Assembly: GCA_934464705.1 (NCBI GenBank)
Contig: CAKSKB010000022.1
Location: 1 to 43,457, forward strand
DNA: 43,457 nucleotides
Direction of reading: 5' to 3'
Origin: an uncultured Clostridia bacterium
Lineage (GTDB): Bacteria; Bacillota; Clostridia; HGM11514
The translations under genes and the position numbers were made by a program. The notes under the pieces are model-generated. The model was not told the origin of the DNA. It did not search any database and saw nothing but the letters and a program-made list of their open reading frames with translations. Of the stretch, positions 34,654 to 42,807 are shown in pieces (within the stretch, counting starts at the first letter, position 1; each line of letters begins with the position of its first letter).

Positions 34654-36387
34654 ATGAAATGTAGCGTTTGTAACGGAAATCTGAAATACGATAATGGGTT
34701 ATATATTTGCGAAAATTGCGGTAATTCGTATCAACTTTTATCGTTATTTGGGAATGATGATGTTTTTATTGCTTATATTGAAAATGATGATTTGGGAAGA
34801 AGAACAAAAGATAGTGTTATATCCCAAGACATATTCAACAAATTGCAGGCAGAGGGAATAAACACATTTTACGGAAGGACTTCTGCTGCTGAATTAGTAG
34901 GTGATGATTATAATAATGCTATAGAAATTGCAGTCAATAGCGCTAAAGTTATCATTGTGGTCGGAAGTTCCGAGGAAAATTTTGAAAAACTAATAGATAC
35001 ATATCGAAAATTTTGGGATAATAAAATCGTTATACCTGTTTATTCTCTAATGGACGCTTATAAATTACCGAGTGAAATCGCAAATTTACAAGCGGTGAAT
35101 TATGATACGATTGGCAGTATTGCCGGCATTATAAATAATGTATCGAAAAAGCTGGGAAAAACACAAAATATTGATGTTCTTACGGATGCGGACAAGAAAA
35201 AAATGAAAAGGAAAAGAATGGTTGGTTATTCTTTTGGATTCTTGGGGATAGCTATTATATCTTTTTGCATATATATTGTTTTTGGAACTCATTATGTGTT
35301 AGACAGCAAAAAATATCAATACGCTCAAAATTTGGAGGCGAATGGAAGCTATATAGAGGCATTGGAAATTTATTCGGATATTTCGGACTACAAGGATGTA
35401 TCAAATCGAAAAAATGCAATATACGATAAATATAACGGTTATTTTAACAAGGAAAATGGTGAGATTACTCTATATCTTAATATTGATAAGAATTCAAATT
35501 CAAAAATTGAGATTACAAAACAATATAACGGTGAATATATTACAGTGCAAACAGAGGCAAAAGTTCAAGAAAATCTAATAAGTTTTGAATATAAAGATAG
35601 TTTAAATAATCGAGGAAATGGAAAAATAGAGCTTTTAAATTTAGGATTAAAATTAACGGTAATTACGGATGAAAAAGACTTACTTTCAATTGGTGATCTT
35701 GAACAGGAGTTTGATTTAACTGATAGAAGTGATGCTCCGCAAATTAAAAGCATATCCTCGAAAGATTTGATAGGTTGGATGGATAATCATCTTACACTTC
35801 AAGATGTTTATAAAATGGGAATAAAAACAAAGTTTATTAAAGATTTATCACTTGATGAGGATCAGAATGTATATAGCATAACAAATACTAACTATGGCAT
35901 TTTGGTTAATGGGAAAAATAATGCAAAAATAATAGGTATATATGTACCATTTGAAGAGATTTTTCCGAATAAGGATTTTGCTTATATGCCATTTGTTCAG
36001 GGAGACAATGCTTTTATACCATACAAAATCTATGTTGTCTGGGTACAAAATTTAAACTTTGAATTAGGTGGAATTGAAACAGATTTTCTTGAGAGCACTT
36101 ATTTTGTTACATCTAGATCTGCAATGAAAGAGTTTTGGGGAACTACATTCAGTTCAGAAGACAAAGATGTGTTTTGGGAGAATTTGCAAAAATCGGTGAC
36201 GGGGTTTTGTGAATATAATCAAATAAATGGAATTAAATATCACTTAGAAAAATCTCCTGATGATGGAACGGATACAAGAATCGGACAATATGAAAAATTA
36301 TGTGACGCTATAAAAGATGCTAATGCTAAAAGTAAAGATGGTTATATTGTAGTTAATAATGCAGGAGGAATAATATATATTCCGTAA
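34654..36387 (+). CDS. Zinc-ribbon/degenerate TIR transmembrane protein (TIR2)
   Basis: 577 residues, 1 nt after TIR1. Same order: zinc ribbon C3-C6/C19-C22, TIR-like domain about 33-165, basic patch KKKMKRKR, transmembrane helix 190-211, one external repeat (YAQNLEANGSYIEALEIYSD-SDYKDV), then a distinct C-terminal region I do not recognise. The TIR aligns with TIR1 (RRTKDSVISQDIFNKLQAEG; SAKVIIVVGSSEENFEKL). Where TIR1 has WVRNEWSRF this protein has IDTYRKFWD, so the catalytic glutamate is missing and NAD cleavage is unlikely. The G+C is very low (often 25-30%). Probably a structural or regulatory TIR partner of TIR1. Confidence 0.82.
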   Translation: MKCSVCNGNLKYDNGLYICENCGNSYQLLSLFGNDDVFIAYIENDDLGRRTKDSVISQDIFNKLQAEGINTFYGRTSAAELVGDDYNNAIEIAVNSAKVIIVVGSSEENFEKLIDTYRKFWDNKIVIPVYSLMDAYKLPSEIANLQAVNYDTIGSIAGIINNVSKKLGKTQNIDVLTDADKKKMKRKRMVGYSFGFLGIAIISFCIYIVFGTHYVLDSKKYQYAQNLEANGSYIEALEIYSDISDYKDVSNRKNAIYDKYNGYFNKENGEITLYLNIDKNSNSKIEITKQYNGEYITVQTEAKVQENLISFEYKDSLNNRGNGKIELLNLGLKLTVITDEKDLLSIGDLEQEFDLTDRSDAPQIKSISSKDLIGWMDNHLTLQDVYKMGIKTKFIKDLSLDEDQNVYSITNTNYGILVNGKNNAKIIGIYVPFEEIFPNKDFAYMPFVQGDNAFIPYKIYVVWVQNLNFELGGIETDFLESTYFVTSRSAMKEFWGTTFSSEDKDVFWENLQKSVTGFCEYNQINGIKYHLEKSPDDGTDTRIGQYEKLCDAIKDANAKSKDGYIVVNNAGGIIYIP

Positions 36388-36392
36388 TTGCT

Positions 36393-36427
36393 AAGGACAT
36401 ATCGCTGGAATTTAGCGATATGTCCTT
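36393..36427 (+). terminator. Terminator of the RHH-SPFH-TIR operon
   Basis: AAGGACATATCGCT (36393-36406) pairs perfectly with AGCGATATGTCCTT (36414-36427), a 14-bp stem with a 7-nt loop. The T tract is weak, but position and stem support termination. Confidence 0.78.
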
Positions 36428-36444
36428 GTTATATATCCGAATAA

Positions 36445-36473
36445 TTCATTCAAGTTAAAATTTCGGGTATAAT
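36445..36473 (+). promoter_or_regulatory. Possible promoter of the second SPFH unit
   Basis: TATAAT (36468-36473) is consensus; the hexamer 17 nt upstream (TTCATT, 36445-36450) matches poorly. Confidence 0.35.
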
Positions 36474-36501
36474 ATAATAAAAACTTGAAAGGAAACTTGA
36501 T

Positions 36502-36546
36502 ATGAACACTATTACTAATGAAATCATAAGGAAATTTGAACTATAA
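36502..36546 (+). other. Short 14-codon reading frame, probably a remnant gene start
   Basis: An ATG preceded by AAAGGAAAC opens MNTITNEIIRKFEL and stops at 36544-36546, overlapping the start of the truncated SPFH frame. It has its own ribosome site and upstream -10, and looks like the 5' end of some gene cut and joined to the SPFH sequence. It might also act as a leader peptide. Confidence 0.4.
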
Positions 36547-37684
36547 CCTCACCACACAAATGGGTATTAAATGGGGAACAGACAGCAAAGTCAGGCTGTT
36601 TGACCCCGCATCGGGTCTGCACATTGAAATCGGTGCATGCGGAAACTTCAGTCTGCGGGTAAATGATTCCAGAAAGCTCCTGATAAAACTGGTCGGAACG
36701 GCATCTGAATTCACACAAAATGATATTATCGGCGAGGGTTACACAATAACCGCCGTTGTCGGCAAATTCAAGGCGCTTATCATGAACAAGGTTAAGGCAA
36801 ACCTTGCAAAAACTATTAAAGATAACAACATTAATATTCTCGAAATTGATGAATACATTGACACGATTTCAGACAATTTGAGGGTTATAATAAACGAAAC
36901 TCTCGATGAATACGGTTTGTACATGCCCGAATTTTTCGTAACCGGTATTCTGACGCCCGACGATGACCCGAATTTAAAGCGTTTAAAGCAGCAGTTTGCG
37001 GACAGAACATTAAAAATCCGGGAAGAAGAAATCAGAAAAGCCGAGGCGGAAGCTGCTCAAGGCAGAAAAATTTTAGAGGCGCAAACAGAGGCACAGCTTA
37101 AAATGGTTGGTGCACAAGGTGAGGCGGAGGCTCTTAAGTTTAAAGTGCATGCAGAAGCTGAGGCATACAAAGCACAAGCCGAAGCGGAAGCGTCGGAAAT
37201 GAAAATGAAGGGGTATACATATGCACAGGAAACAAGCCGTATGGTCGGTATGGAGGCAATGCAAAACGGCATAACCGGCAACGGCTCCGGCGGAGGGGCA
37301 CCTCTCGGAGATATTGCGGGGCTTGGTGTAACCCTCGGTGCTATGGGCGGTGTTATCAATATGACAAAAGATGCGATAAACCCCATTATGCAAGCCGGGA
37401 ATGAAATCGGCGGCAGTGTTATTCCGGATAAATCCGCCGAAGGTTGGACCTGCACTTGCGGCAAAACAGGAATAACCTCAAAATTCTGCCCCGAATGCGG
37501 AAGTGCCAAACCGGAAGAAAAATCAAGCTGGGATTGCGAATGCGGAATGAAAAATATAACATCAAAATTCTGCCCCGATTGCGGACGCAAAAGGCCTGAA
37601 AAACAGACATGGGACTGCTCCTGCGGCAAAACGGGAATAACTTCAAAATTCTGCCCCGAATGCGGTCACAAAAAGGAGGAGTAA
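36536..37684 (+). pseudogene. Second SPFH protein, 5'-truncated, with three C-terminal zinc ribbons
   Basis: The frame opens with a TTG at 36536 and reads NYNLTTQMGIKWGTDSK, which aligns with residues from about 87 of the SPFH protein at 29351 (FINKTHQMAIKWGTDSQ). Some 85 residues of the SPFH domain are therefore missing. The rest is complete: SPFH remainder, a long Ala/Glu coiled coil (about 165-230, EAEAYKAQAEAEASEMKMK), a Gly-rich stretch and three repeated zinc ribbons of the form W-C-CG-ITSKFCPECG. It is followed 3 nt later by the second polytopic gene. Codon use and G+C resemble the chromosome, not the island. It could still be translated from a weak start (TTG, or ATG at 36560), but the missing N terminus argues against normal function. 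Confidence 0.72.
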
Positions 37685-37687
37685 ACG

Positions 37688-38398
37688 ATGAAGTTTGACA
37701 GCAGCAAGAAAAACAAATCTTTAATTGCGGTATATGCCATTGCGGCGGCGGTTTACATACTCGCCTTTGCAATTGTGCCATTCCCAAAAAACAGCGGTGC
37801 GGCGTGGATTGTTTTTGTGTTTTCCATTTTTTCATTCGGTGCAAGTTTTGCTATGACGCAAAAAGCGTTTTGCAATAATGTTCCGACTGTAAGCAAGGTG
37901 TACGGATATCCGATTTTCAGAATAGGTATTCTTTACATGGCAGTTCAGGTTTGTTTCAGCTTCATTGTTTTAACAATCGGATTTTTTGTTAAAGTGCCGT
38001 ATTGGGCAGCTCTTTTACCTTCGGTTGTATTTTTAGGACTTGCAGCTATCGGCTTCATAGCGACCGATAATGCAAGAGATATTATTGAAGATATTGACAA
38101 GAATGCAAAAGCCGAAACCAAAACAATTGAAATGTTCAATGCGGATATAGCGAGCGTAATTGATTTATGTGAAAATGCAGATATAAAAAAAGAGCTTGAA
38201 GCTTTAACAGGTATATTCCGATACAGCGACCCGGTATCATCGGAGAGTACAAAAAATCTCGAAATCGAAATTTCGCAGGGGGTCTTAGAACTCAGGGATA
38301 TTATTACGATCGGTGACAATGACAAAATTACTGCAAAAATTAAAGAAATTAAAAGATTGTTGAATGAACGAAACAGGATTTGCAAAATAAACAAATAA
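37688..38398 (+). CDS. Four-helix membrane protein with cytosolic coiled coil, partner of SPFH
   Basis: 236 residues; GGAGGAG precedes the ATG. Hydrophobic helices at about 12-30, 38-57, 74-99 and 105-125. The tail is a charged coiled coil with RYSDPVSSES and LLNERNRICK, matching RFSDPMSHS and LLKERNERCK in the N-terminal half of the protein at 30472-31980. It lacks that protein's fifth helix and external repeats. It is coupled to the truncated SPFH gene as the longer version is to the intact one, so SPFH plus four-helix protein appears to be a basic unit. Function unknown. Confidence 0.75.
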   Translation: MKFDSSKKNKSLIAVYAIAAAVYILAFAIVPFPKNSGAAWIVFVFSIFSFGASFAMTQKAFCNNVPTVSKVYGYPIFRIGILYMAVQVCFSFIVLTIGFFVKVPYWAALLPSVVFLGLAAIGFIATDNARDIIEDIDKNAKAETKTIEMFNADIASVIDLCENADIKKELEALTGIFRYSDPVSSESTKNLEIEISQGVLELRDIITIGDNDKITAKIKEIKRLLNERNRICKINK

Positions 38399-38407
38399 AT
38401 TAAAAAT

Positions 38408-38435
38408 GAGCCGGCAACGCATTTGTTGCCGGCTC
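38408..38435. terminator. Bidirectional terminator between the SPFH unit and the beta-helix gene
   Basis: GAGCCGGCAAC (38408-38418) pairs perfectly with GTTGCCGGCTC (38425-38435). The plus-strand tail is TGCATTTT; the minus-strand tail is ATTTTTAATTT. Confidence 0.88.
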
Positions 38436-38446
38436 TGCATTTTGCC

Positions 38447-40912
38447 TTATTTAATTATAACCGTCTTGGTTTCGCCGTCCCACGATACGTCCGAGCCGAA
38501 GGATTCTGCGATTGCGCGAACCGGAACGAGCGTTCTCGAATCGATGATTACGGGTGCCGAATCGAGTGTGCTTTCGGTGCCGTTTCGGGTCATCTTATCA
38601 TTTCCGATTTGCATTTTGATTGTTGTTTCGCCTTTTACTGCGGTGATTGTCTTTGAAGCATCATCCCAGTCGACATCAGCGCCGAGAGCCTCAAAAATTG
38701 CACGCAGCGGAACCATTGTTCTGTCATTTATGATTGCAGGTGCAACATCGAATGTTACAGGCTTATCGTTTACGATAACCTTGATTTCATCGCTCGGAGT
38801 GTTTTCGGTTTCGCCGCCCTTTTCAACATATGTTTTTGAAGGCTCATACGCCAGTCTTCCGACCTTGGTATAGTCAACCTTTTCAAAATCGGGGTTCGAG
38901 GTGAAGATTTCGCTGTCCTCTTTGAGCGTGAAGTTCTTGCCCTTATAGTCAACAAAGCCCTTTGTGTCCTTTATCTGAACAAAATCCTCAACTGTGCCGT
39001 ACTTCTTAACGGAATCCGCTATATCTGCGCCTGCAGAACGGTATTCGAGATTGTCCTTTACAACCGCATATTTCGGGCTCTTGGGGTCGTCCTCAAGAAT
39101 GTTTGTAAGGTACGGATACTGCTCTGCCCACACGCCTTCATTATAAGGATATTTTTTGAGTTCCTTAACAAGCGAGGTATCATCCTTTTCGTCAAGCCAT
39201 GCAACGGTCCATGTTTCGCCTCTTGCATCGTAAACGAATGGCTTTCTGCATTCAAGAATTATATTGCTTGTGAATGTGTTGTATCTGCCGCCGCCGAACA
39301 GCGCAACGGAATCGCAGCGGTAGAACACATTTCCGTGAACTTTTGCGGAGGAGAATGTATCGTCGAGATATACCGCCTGCATCTGATATGCGGTGTTTAC
39401 GGTTGCCATGGTGAGGTCGTGGAAATAATTATATCTTATCTCGTTACCCTGCGATGACCAGTTTCTGCCCACATAAAGTGCGCCGGAGTCCGACGTATCC
39501 TTGCACACATCGTGGACATCGTTGTATTCCACAACATGGTTGTTGCCCGAAAAGCCGATCGCCATATGTGGAGTTTCGGAGATTTCGTTATGACCGATAT
39601 AGTTGCCGCAGCCGCCAAGGCTTGCACCTGCGTTATATGTGGTTTTAATCTGCGCAAACTCGGTGATAAGGTTGTTTTCAATCCGGTTGTTTCCGGGGGT
39701 GAGGGTCATTCTGTCGCCGCCTTCAAGGGACACGCCCTTTGCGCCGAGGTTTCTCAGCTCGCACGCATTTACGGTGCAGCCGGTGGCTTTTGTAATGTTC
39801 ACGCCGTCGCCGCTTATATTGTTGATTTTGCAGTTTTCAAGTGTGAAGTTCTTAACGCTGTCGCCGATTACGCCGTTTCCTACGCTCTTTTCGATGTTTA
39901 TGCCTTCAATTGTTACATTTTCAGAGCCGCTTACATCAAAGAACGGCTTGTTGAAGGTGATATATTCGATTGATGCCGAAGCGTCAAAATCCGATGTGGG
40001 GTAAACATAGAGCATGCCGGTGTTTCTGTCGAGATACCATTCGCCGGGAACATCGATTTCCTCAAGAAGATTATAGAAATAGTATCTTCTGTTTTCCATA
40101 ACGCCGAAGCCTGCCGGGTACTTCGATGTAACCGTGCCTTCTTCCGCATTAACGCTTGCGCCGACTCTCGCTTCCGCCCAGTCGTGAACCCAGTAGCCGA
40201 ACATCCAGATGTCGTCAGCTTTTGTCCAGTTCTTGATTCTTGCGTCTTTGCACTCGAATTTAAAGCACATATCCTCGGTTACATCCTTGGGGTCGGGATA
40301 GCTCTGGTCTTTGTAGTAAAGCTCAAACGAATGTACGCCTTCCCTTATAACTCTGCCGGTGAGGAGATAGTCCTCGCCCTCGTTGGGGTAGCGGGCAACC
40401 GTCATGGACTTATTATTGATATAAAGCGCCGGCGGATACGGATTTGAGCCGTAGCCGTGGTCAACAACATAGTTTGAGCCGTATTCGGTAATTCCCTCGG
40501 ATTTGAGGTCGATTGCCACAACGGCTTCCTTTGCTTTTGCGCTTACAATTCTGTCCTTCGCTTCGCCTTCAACCGCCTTGAAGGAAGAATAGGGGAGTGC
40601 GTTTGCTCCCGAAAGAACCGCTTTTTCGCCGTTATAGTTTTTGATAACTATGTCTTTGCCGTCGATTTTGACGGTGTCGGATACAAGATATGTACCTTCT
40701 CTTAAATTGATTACAACATTTCCGTCAATGGCTTTCGCCTTTGCAACCGCCGCCGCTACGCTCGCAAGAGGGCTTTCGATTGTGCCGCTTGCCGCGTCAT
40801 CGCCGTTTGGTGCAACATAAATAAATTGTGCGCTTACTTCCTCCGCCGCAAGCACGCTTATGCAGGAAAATACCATGCACAGTGCAAGCAGCATTGCTGT
40901 CAGTTTTCTCAT
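38447..40912 (-). CDS. Secreted beta-helix protein with C-terminal copper-amine-oxidase N-terminal-like domains
   Basis: Start at 40912 after AAGGAGG; 821 residues. A signal peptide (MRKLTAMLLALCMVFSCISVLA) is followed by FIYVAPNGDDAASGTIESPL, the beta-helix opening, then GEWYLDRNTGMLYVYP and, near 470-500, DSGALYVGRNWSSQGNEIRY shared with the protein at 1-2376. Residues about 707-821 are two CuAO_N1-type units (VPLRAIFEALGADVDWD; LVPVRAIAESFGSDVSWD), a stalk-like surface domain common in Clostridia. No SLH domains. Likely an extracellular polysaccharide-active enzyme or binding protein. It is regulated by the promoter and direct repeats at 40945-41010, next to two AraC genes. Confidence 0.88.
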   Translation of the reverse strand: MRKLTAMLLALCMVFSCISVLAAEEVSAQFIYVAPNGDDAASGTIESPLASVAAAVAKAKAIDGNVVINLREGTYLVSDTVKIDGKDIVIKNYNGEKAVLSGANALPYSSFKAVEGEAKDRIVSAKAKEAVVAIDLKSEGITEYGSNYVVDHGYGSNPYPPALYINNKSMTVARYPNEGEDYLLTGRVIREGVHSFELYYKDQSYPDPKDVTEDMCFKFECKDARIKNWTKADDIWMFGYWVHDWAEARVGASVNAEEGTVTSKYPAGFGVMENRRYYFYNLLEEIDVPGEWYLDRNTGMLYVYPTSDFDASASIEYITFNKPFFDVSGSENVTIEGINIEKSVGNGVIGDSVKNFTLENCKINNISGDGVNITKATGCTVNACELRNLGAKGVSLEGGDRMTLTPGNNRIENNLITEFAQIKTTYNAGASLGGCGNYIGHNEISETPHMAIGFSGNNHVVEYNDVHDVCKDTSDSGALYVGRNWSSQGNEIRYNYFHDLTMATVNTAYQMQAVYLDDTFSSAKVHGNVFYRCDSVALFGGGRYNTFTSNIILECRKPFVYDARGETWTVAWLDEKDDTSLVKELKKYPYNEGVWAEQYPYLTNILEDDPKSPKYAVVKDNLEYRSAGADIADSVKKYGTVEDFVQIKDTKGFVDYKGKNFTLKEDSEIFTSNPDFEKVDYTKVGRLAYEPSKTYVEKGGETENTPSDEIKVIVNDKPVTFDVAPAIINDRTMVPLRAIFEALGADVDWDDASKTITAVKGETTIKMQIGNDKMTRNGTESTLDSAPVIIDSRTLVPVRAIAESFGSDVSWDGETKTVIIK

Positions 40913-40944
40913 TTGAGAATCCTCCTTATTTTTAGTTTGTATAT

Positions 40945-40973
40945 ATTATACAAAAAAATGTAACGCTTGTCAA
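40945..40973 (-). promoter_or_regulatory. Consensus sigma-A promoter of the beta-helix/CuAO gene
   Basis: Minus strand: TTGACA (40973-40968), 17-nt spacer, TATAAT (40950-40945), a perfect match. Confidence 0.9.
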
Positions 40974-40980
40974 TGCCTAA

Positions 40981-41010
40981 TCTTGACTTGGTTTTTTATT
41001 ATATTGACAT
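40981..41010 (-). promoter_or_regulatory. Direct-repeat operator, AraC type, upstream of the beta-helix/CuAO gene
   Basis: Minus strand: ATGTCAATA (41010-41002), 12 nt, AAGTCAAGA (40989-40981), then 7 nt to the -35. The repeats are 21 bp apart start to start. The upstream half-site overlaps the last codons of the AraC gene. The same layout occurs at 42808-42850. Confidence 0.6.
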
Positions 41011-41799
41011 TGCGCCGCTTTTTCTGTATGCCGCAGGGGTGTAGCCGGTATATGCCTTAAAGAGTTTTCTGAAATACGATACATTTTCAAAACCGCACAT
41101 CTGGCTGATTTCTTCAAGATTCCTGCCGGAAGTTTCGATTAAATGCTTGGCGTATTCGCACCGGAGGTATCCGAGCCTCTGCCATATCGTGCTGCCGCTT
41201 GATTTTTTATACACCCTCGAAAGATACGATTTGTTAAAGCCCGTGTATGCGGCAATGTCCTCAAGCCTTACCTTCTCTTTGAAATGAAGATTGAGGTATT
41301 CGTTCACGGCGTCGGTTATCTGGTGGTGAGAGGCTTCTGCGTCTGTGCCCGAAAACGGCAGCGCACAGGAGCGCAGAAGTTCGATTGCAAGCTCGTCCCT
41401 AAGCGCCTTGAGCCGTTCGCCGAAAAACGCATTTTTCTCCGTGAGCTCGGCATAAACACGGTCGGCAATCGACCTTAGCTGCCTGTCGCGTATTACCTTT
41501 TTGAAGGACAGCACCGATGGGTCTGAATTGACCTCCGAAAAGCTTTGGTCTATCCCGAAAAACGATATGAAGCACAGCGGACCGTCAGAGCAGAGTCTGT
41601 GCGGAACACCCGGCATTATAACGCACAAATCACCGCTTTTGATTTGACATTCATCTTTTTTTATAACCGCAGACGCATCGGCTGTTATGAAATATCTTAC
41701 CTCAAACCTCGAGTGGCGGTGCTCAATCTCGTGGAAAAACGAATATTCCGTGATTTCCGCCGCAAGATTCTGCATGATGTTTTTGTTATCTGTCAGCAT
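40999..41799 (-). CDS. AraC-family regulator, second of a coupled pair
   Basis: Start at 41799 after GGGAGG; 266 residues. The N-terminal cupin-like domain (HEIEHRHSRFEVRYF, GDLCVIMPGVPHRL) is followed by a double helix-turn-helix from about 165 (VRLEDIAAYTGFNKSYLSRV; LEEISQMCGFENVSYFRKLF). It overlaps the upstream AraC gene by 14 nt, so the two are translated together. It lies directly upstream of the beta-helix gene at 38447, whose promoter has an AraC-type repeat operator. Confidence 0.93.
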   Translation of the reverse strand: MLTDNKNIMQNLAAEITEYSFFHEIEHRHSRFEVRYFITADASAVIKKDECQIKSGDLCVIMPGVPHRLCSDGPLCFISFFGIDQSFSEVNSDPSVLSFKKVIRDRQLRSIADRVYAELTEKNAFFGERLKALRDELAIELLRSCALPFSGTDAEASHHQITDAVNEYLNLHFKEKVRLEDIAAYTGFNKSYLSRVYKKSSGSTIWQRLGYLRCEYAKHLIETSGRNLEEISQMCGFENVSYFRKLFKAYTGYTPAAYRKSGAMSI

Positions 41800-42694
41800 T
41801 TGCCGCCTCCCTTATCTCTGACGGTGTGAAGTCCGTGTACGATTTCAGAACCTTTGTCATGTACCCCTCCGAGCTGAATCCGCACTTCTCCGCAACCGTT
41901 TCAACCGGAAAATGCGTGGTCTTGAGCAGCCATTTTGCGTGCTCGCATCTTATATAATTAAGATAAAACCACAGCGTTCGCCCTGTTATCTGCTTAAAAA
42001 CCCTTGAAATGTACGCCTCGCTGTAACCCATGTGATTTGCGATTTTTTTAAGCGTTACATTCTTTGCGTACTCGGTTTGAAGGTATTTGACCGTTTCCTT
42101 TGCAAGTTCTGCGCCCGTGTTTTTCGGCGCGGCGGTGTGTTCGGGCCTCAAAACCGAAAAATCACGCACAAGCTTTATTATAAGTTCCTTTGCAAGGTGC
42201 TGAATATTTCTGTAATAATAAAGCGGAGTGTGCTTCATTTCATAATACATCTTTTTCGGAATAAAATCGGCGCTTTTTTCGTTTACAATCGGCGTGAAGC
42301 TGTAATTTTCAATGTTTATTCCCATGGATTTTATGAAATCCGTATCGTAAATACAGGTTATCATGGTCGCACGGTTTCTCTCGATTATGCCGTGATATAC
42401 GCCCGAATCCGCTATCGCAATGTCGCCCGGGTGCATACTGTAATAATTGCCGTTTATGTATATTTTGTCAATGCTGCCGTCGATAAGATAAATCATCTCT
42501 AAGTTTTCGTGCTTGTGGATTGATTCATATATTCCGTTGGTGTTTTCAATGCGCACATCTTCGTCTATATTTTCAAAAAGCTGAAAGCGGTTGGGCAGAT
42601 ATTCGCTCGGGCCTTCATAGTTGCAGACCCTGCCGTCCATGTAAAAATCGGTATGCGAATAAAGCCATTTTATAACGGATTTTGCTGTTTCCAA
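41786..42694 (-). CDS. AraC-family regulator, first of a coupled pair, TTG start
   Basis: A TTG at 42694 preceded 7 nt upstream by GGAGGTG is the best start. Longer frames would include the promoter at 42758-42786. The product is 302 residues starting METAKSVIKWLY. The cupin-like domain includes HKHENLEMIYLIDGSIDKI and GDIAIADSGVYHGI; the C-terminal 100 residues hold both helix-turn-helices (VTLKKIANHMGYSEAYISRV; VETVAEKCGFSSEGYMTKVL). It is divergent from the secreted gene at 42929. One or both AraC proteins probably bind the repeats at 42808-42837 and 40981-41010. Confidence 0.92.
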   Translation of the reverse strand: METAKSVIKWLYSHTDFYMDGRVCNYEGPSEYLPNRFQLFENIDEDVRIENTNGIYESIHKHENLEMIYLIDGSIDKIYINGNYYSMHPGDIAIADSGVYHGIIERNRATMITCIYDTDFIKSMGINIENYSFTPIVNEKSADFIPKKMYYEMKHTPLYYYRNIQHLAKELIIKLVRDFSVLRPEHTAAPKNTGAELAKETVKYLQTEYAKNVTLKKIANHMGYSEAYISRVFKQITGRTLWFYLNYIRCEHAKWLLKTTHFPVETVAEKCGFSSEGYMTKVLKSYTDFTPSEIREAANADR

Positions 42695-42757
42695 TATATG
42701 CACCTCCAAGTCAATATTAATTTGTTTTTTGCGGAAAGATTTACTGCGTGTAATTGG

Positions 42758-42786
42758 ATTATACCATATATTCAGCGAGATTTCAA
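42758..42786 (-). promoter_or_regulatory. Promoter of the AraC pair
   Basis: Minus strand: TTGAAA (42786-42781), 17-nt spacer, TATAAT (42763-42758). It lies inside the longest open frame of the regulator, supporting the TTG start at 42694. Confidence 0.85.
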
Positions 42787-42807
42787 CATATTTTTGCATA
42801 AAAGATA

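Noticed and set aside
34621..34660. Fusion of TIR1 and TIR2 into one gene split by an error
   Set aside because: TIR1 ends with a clear stop, and TIR2 has its own start codon and complete zinc ribbon 1 nt later. They are separate paralogues.
37439..37684. DNA-level tandem repeat or CRISPR-like array at the end of the second SPFH gene
   Set aside because: The repeated bases encode three zinc ribbons in one frame with no unique spacers; it is a protein-level repeat. No CRISPR array was seen anywhere in the window.
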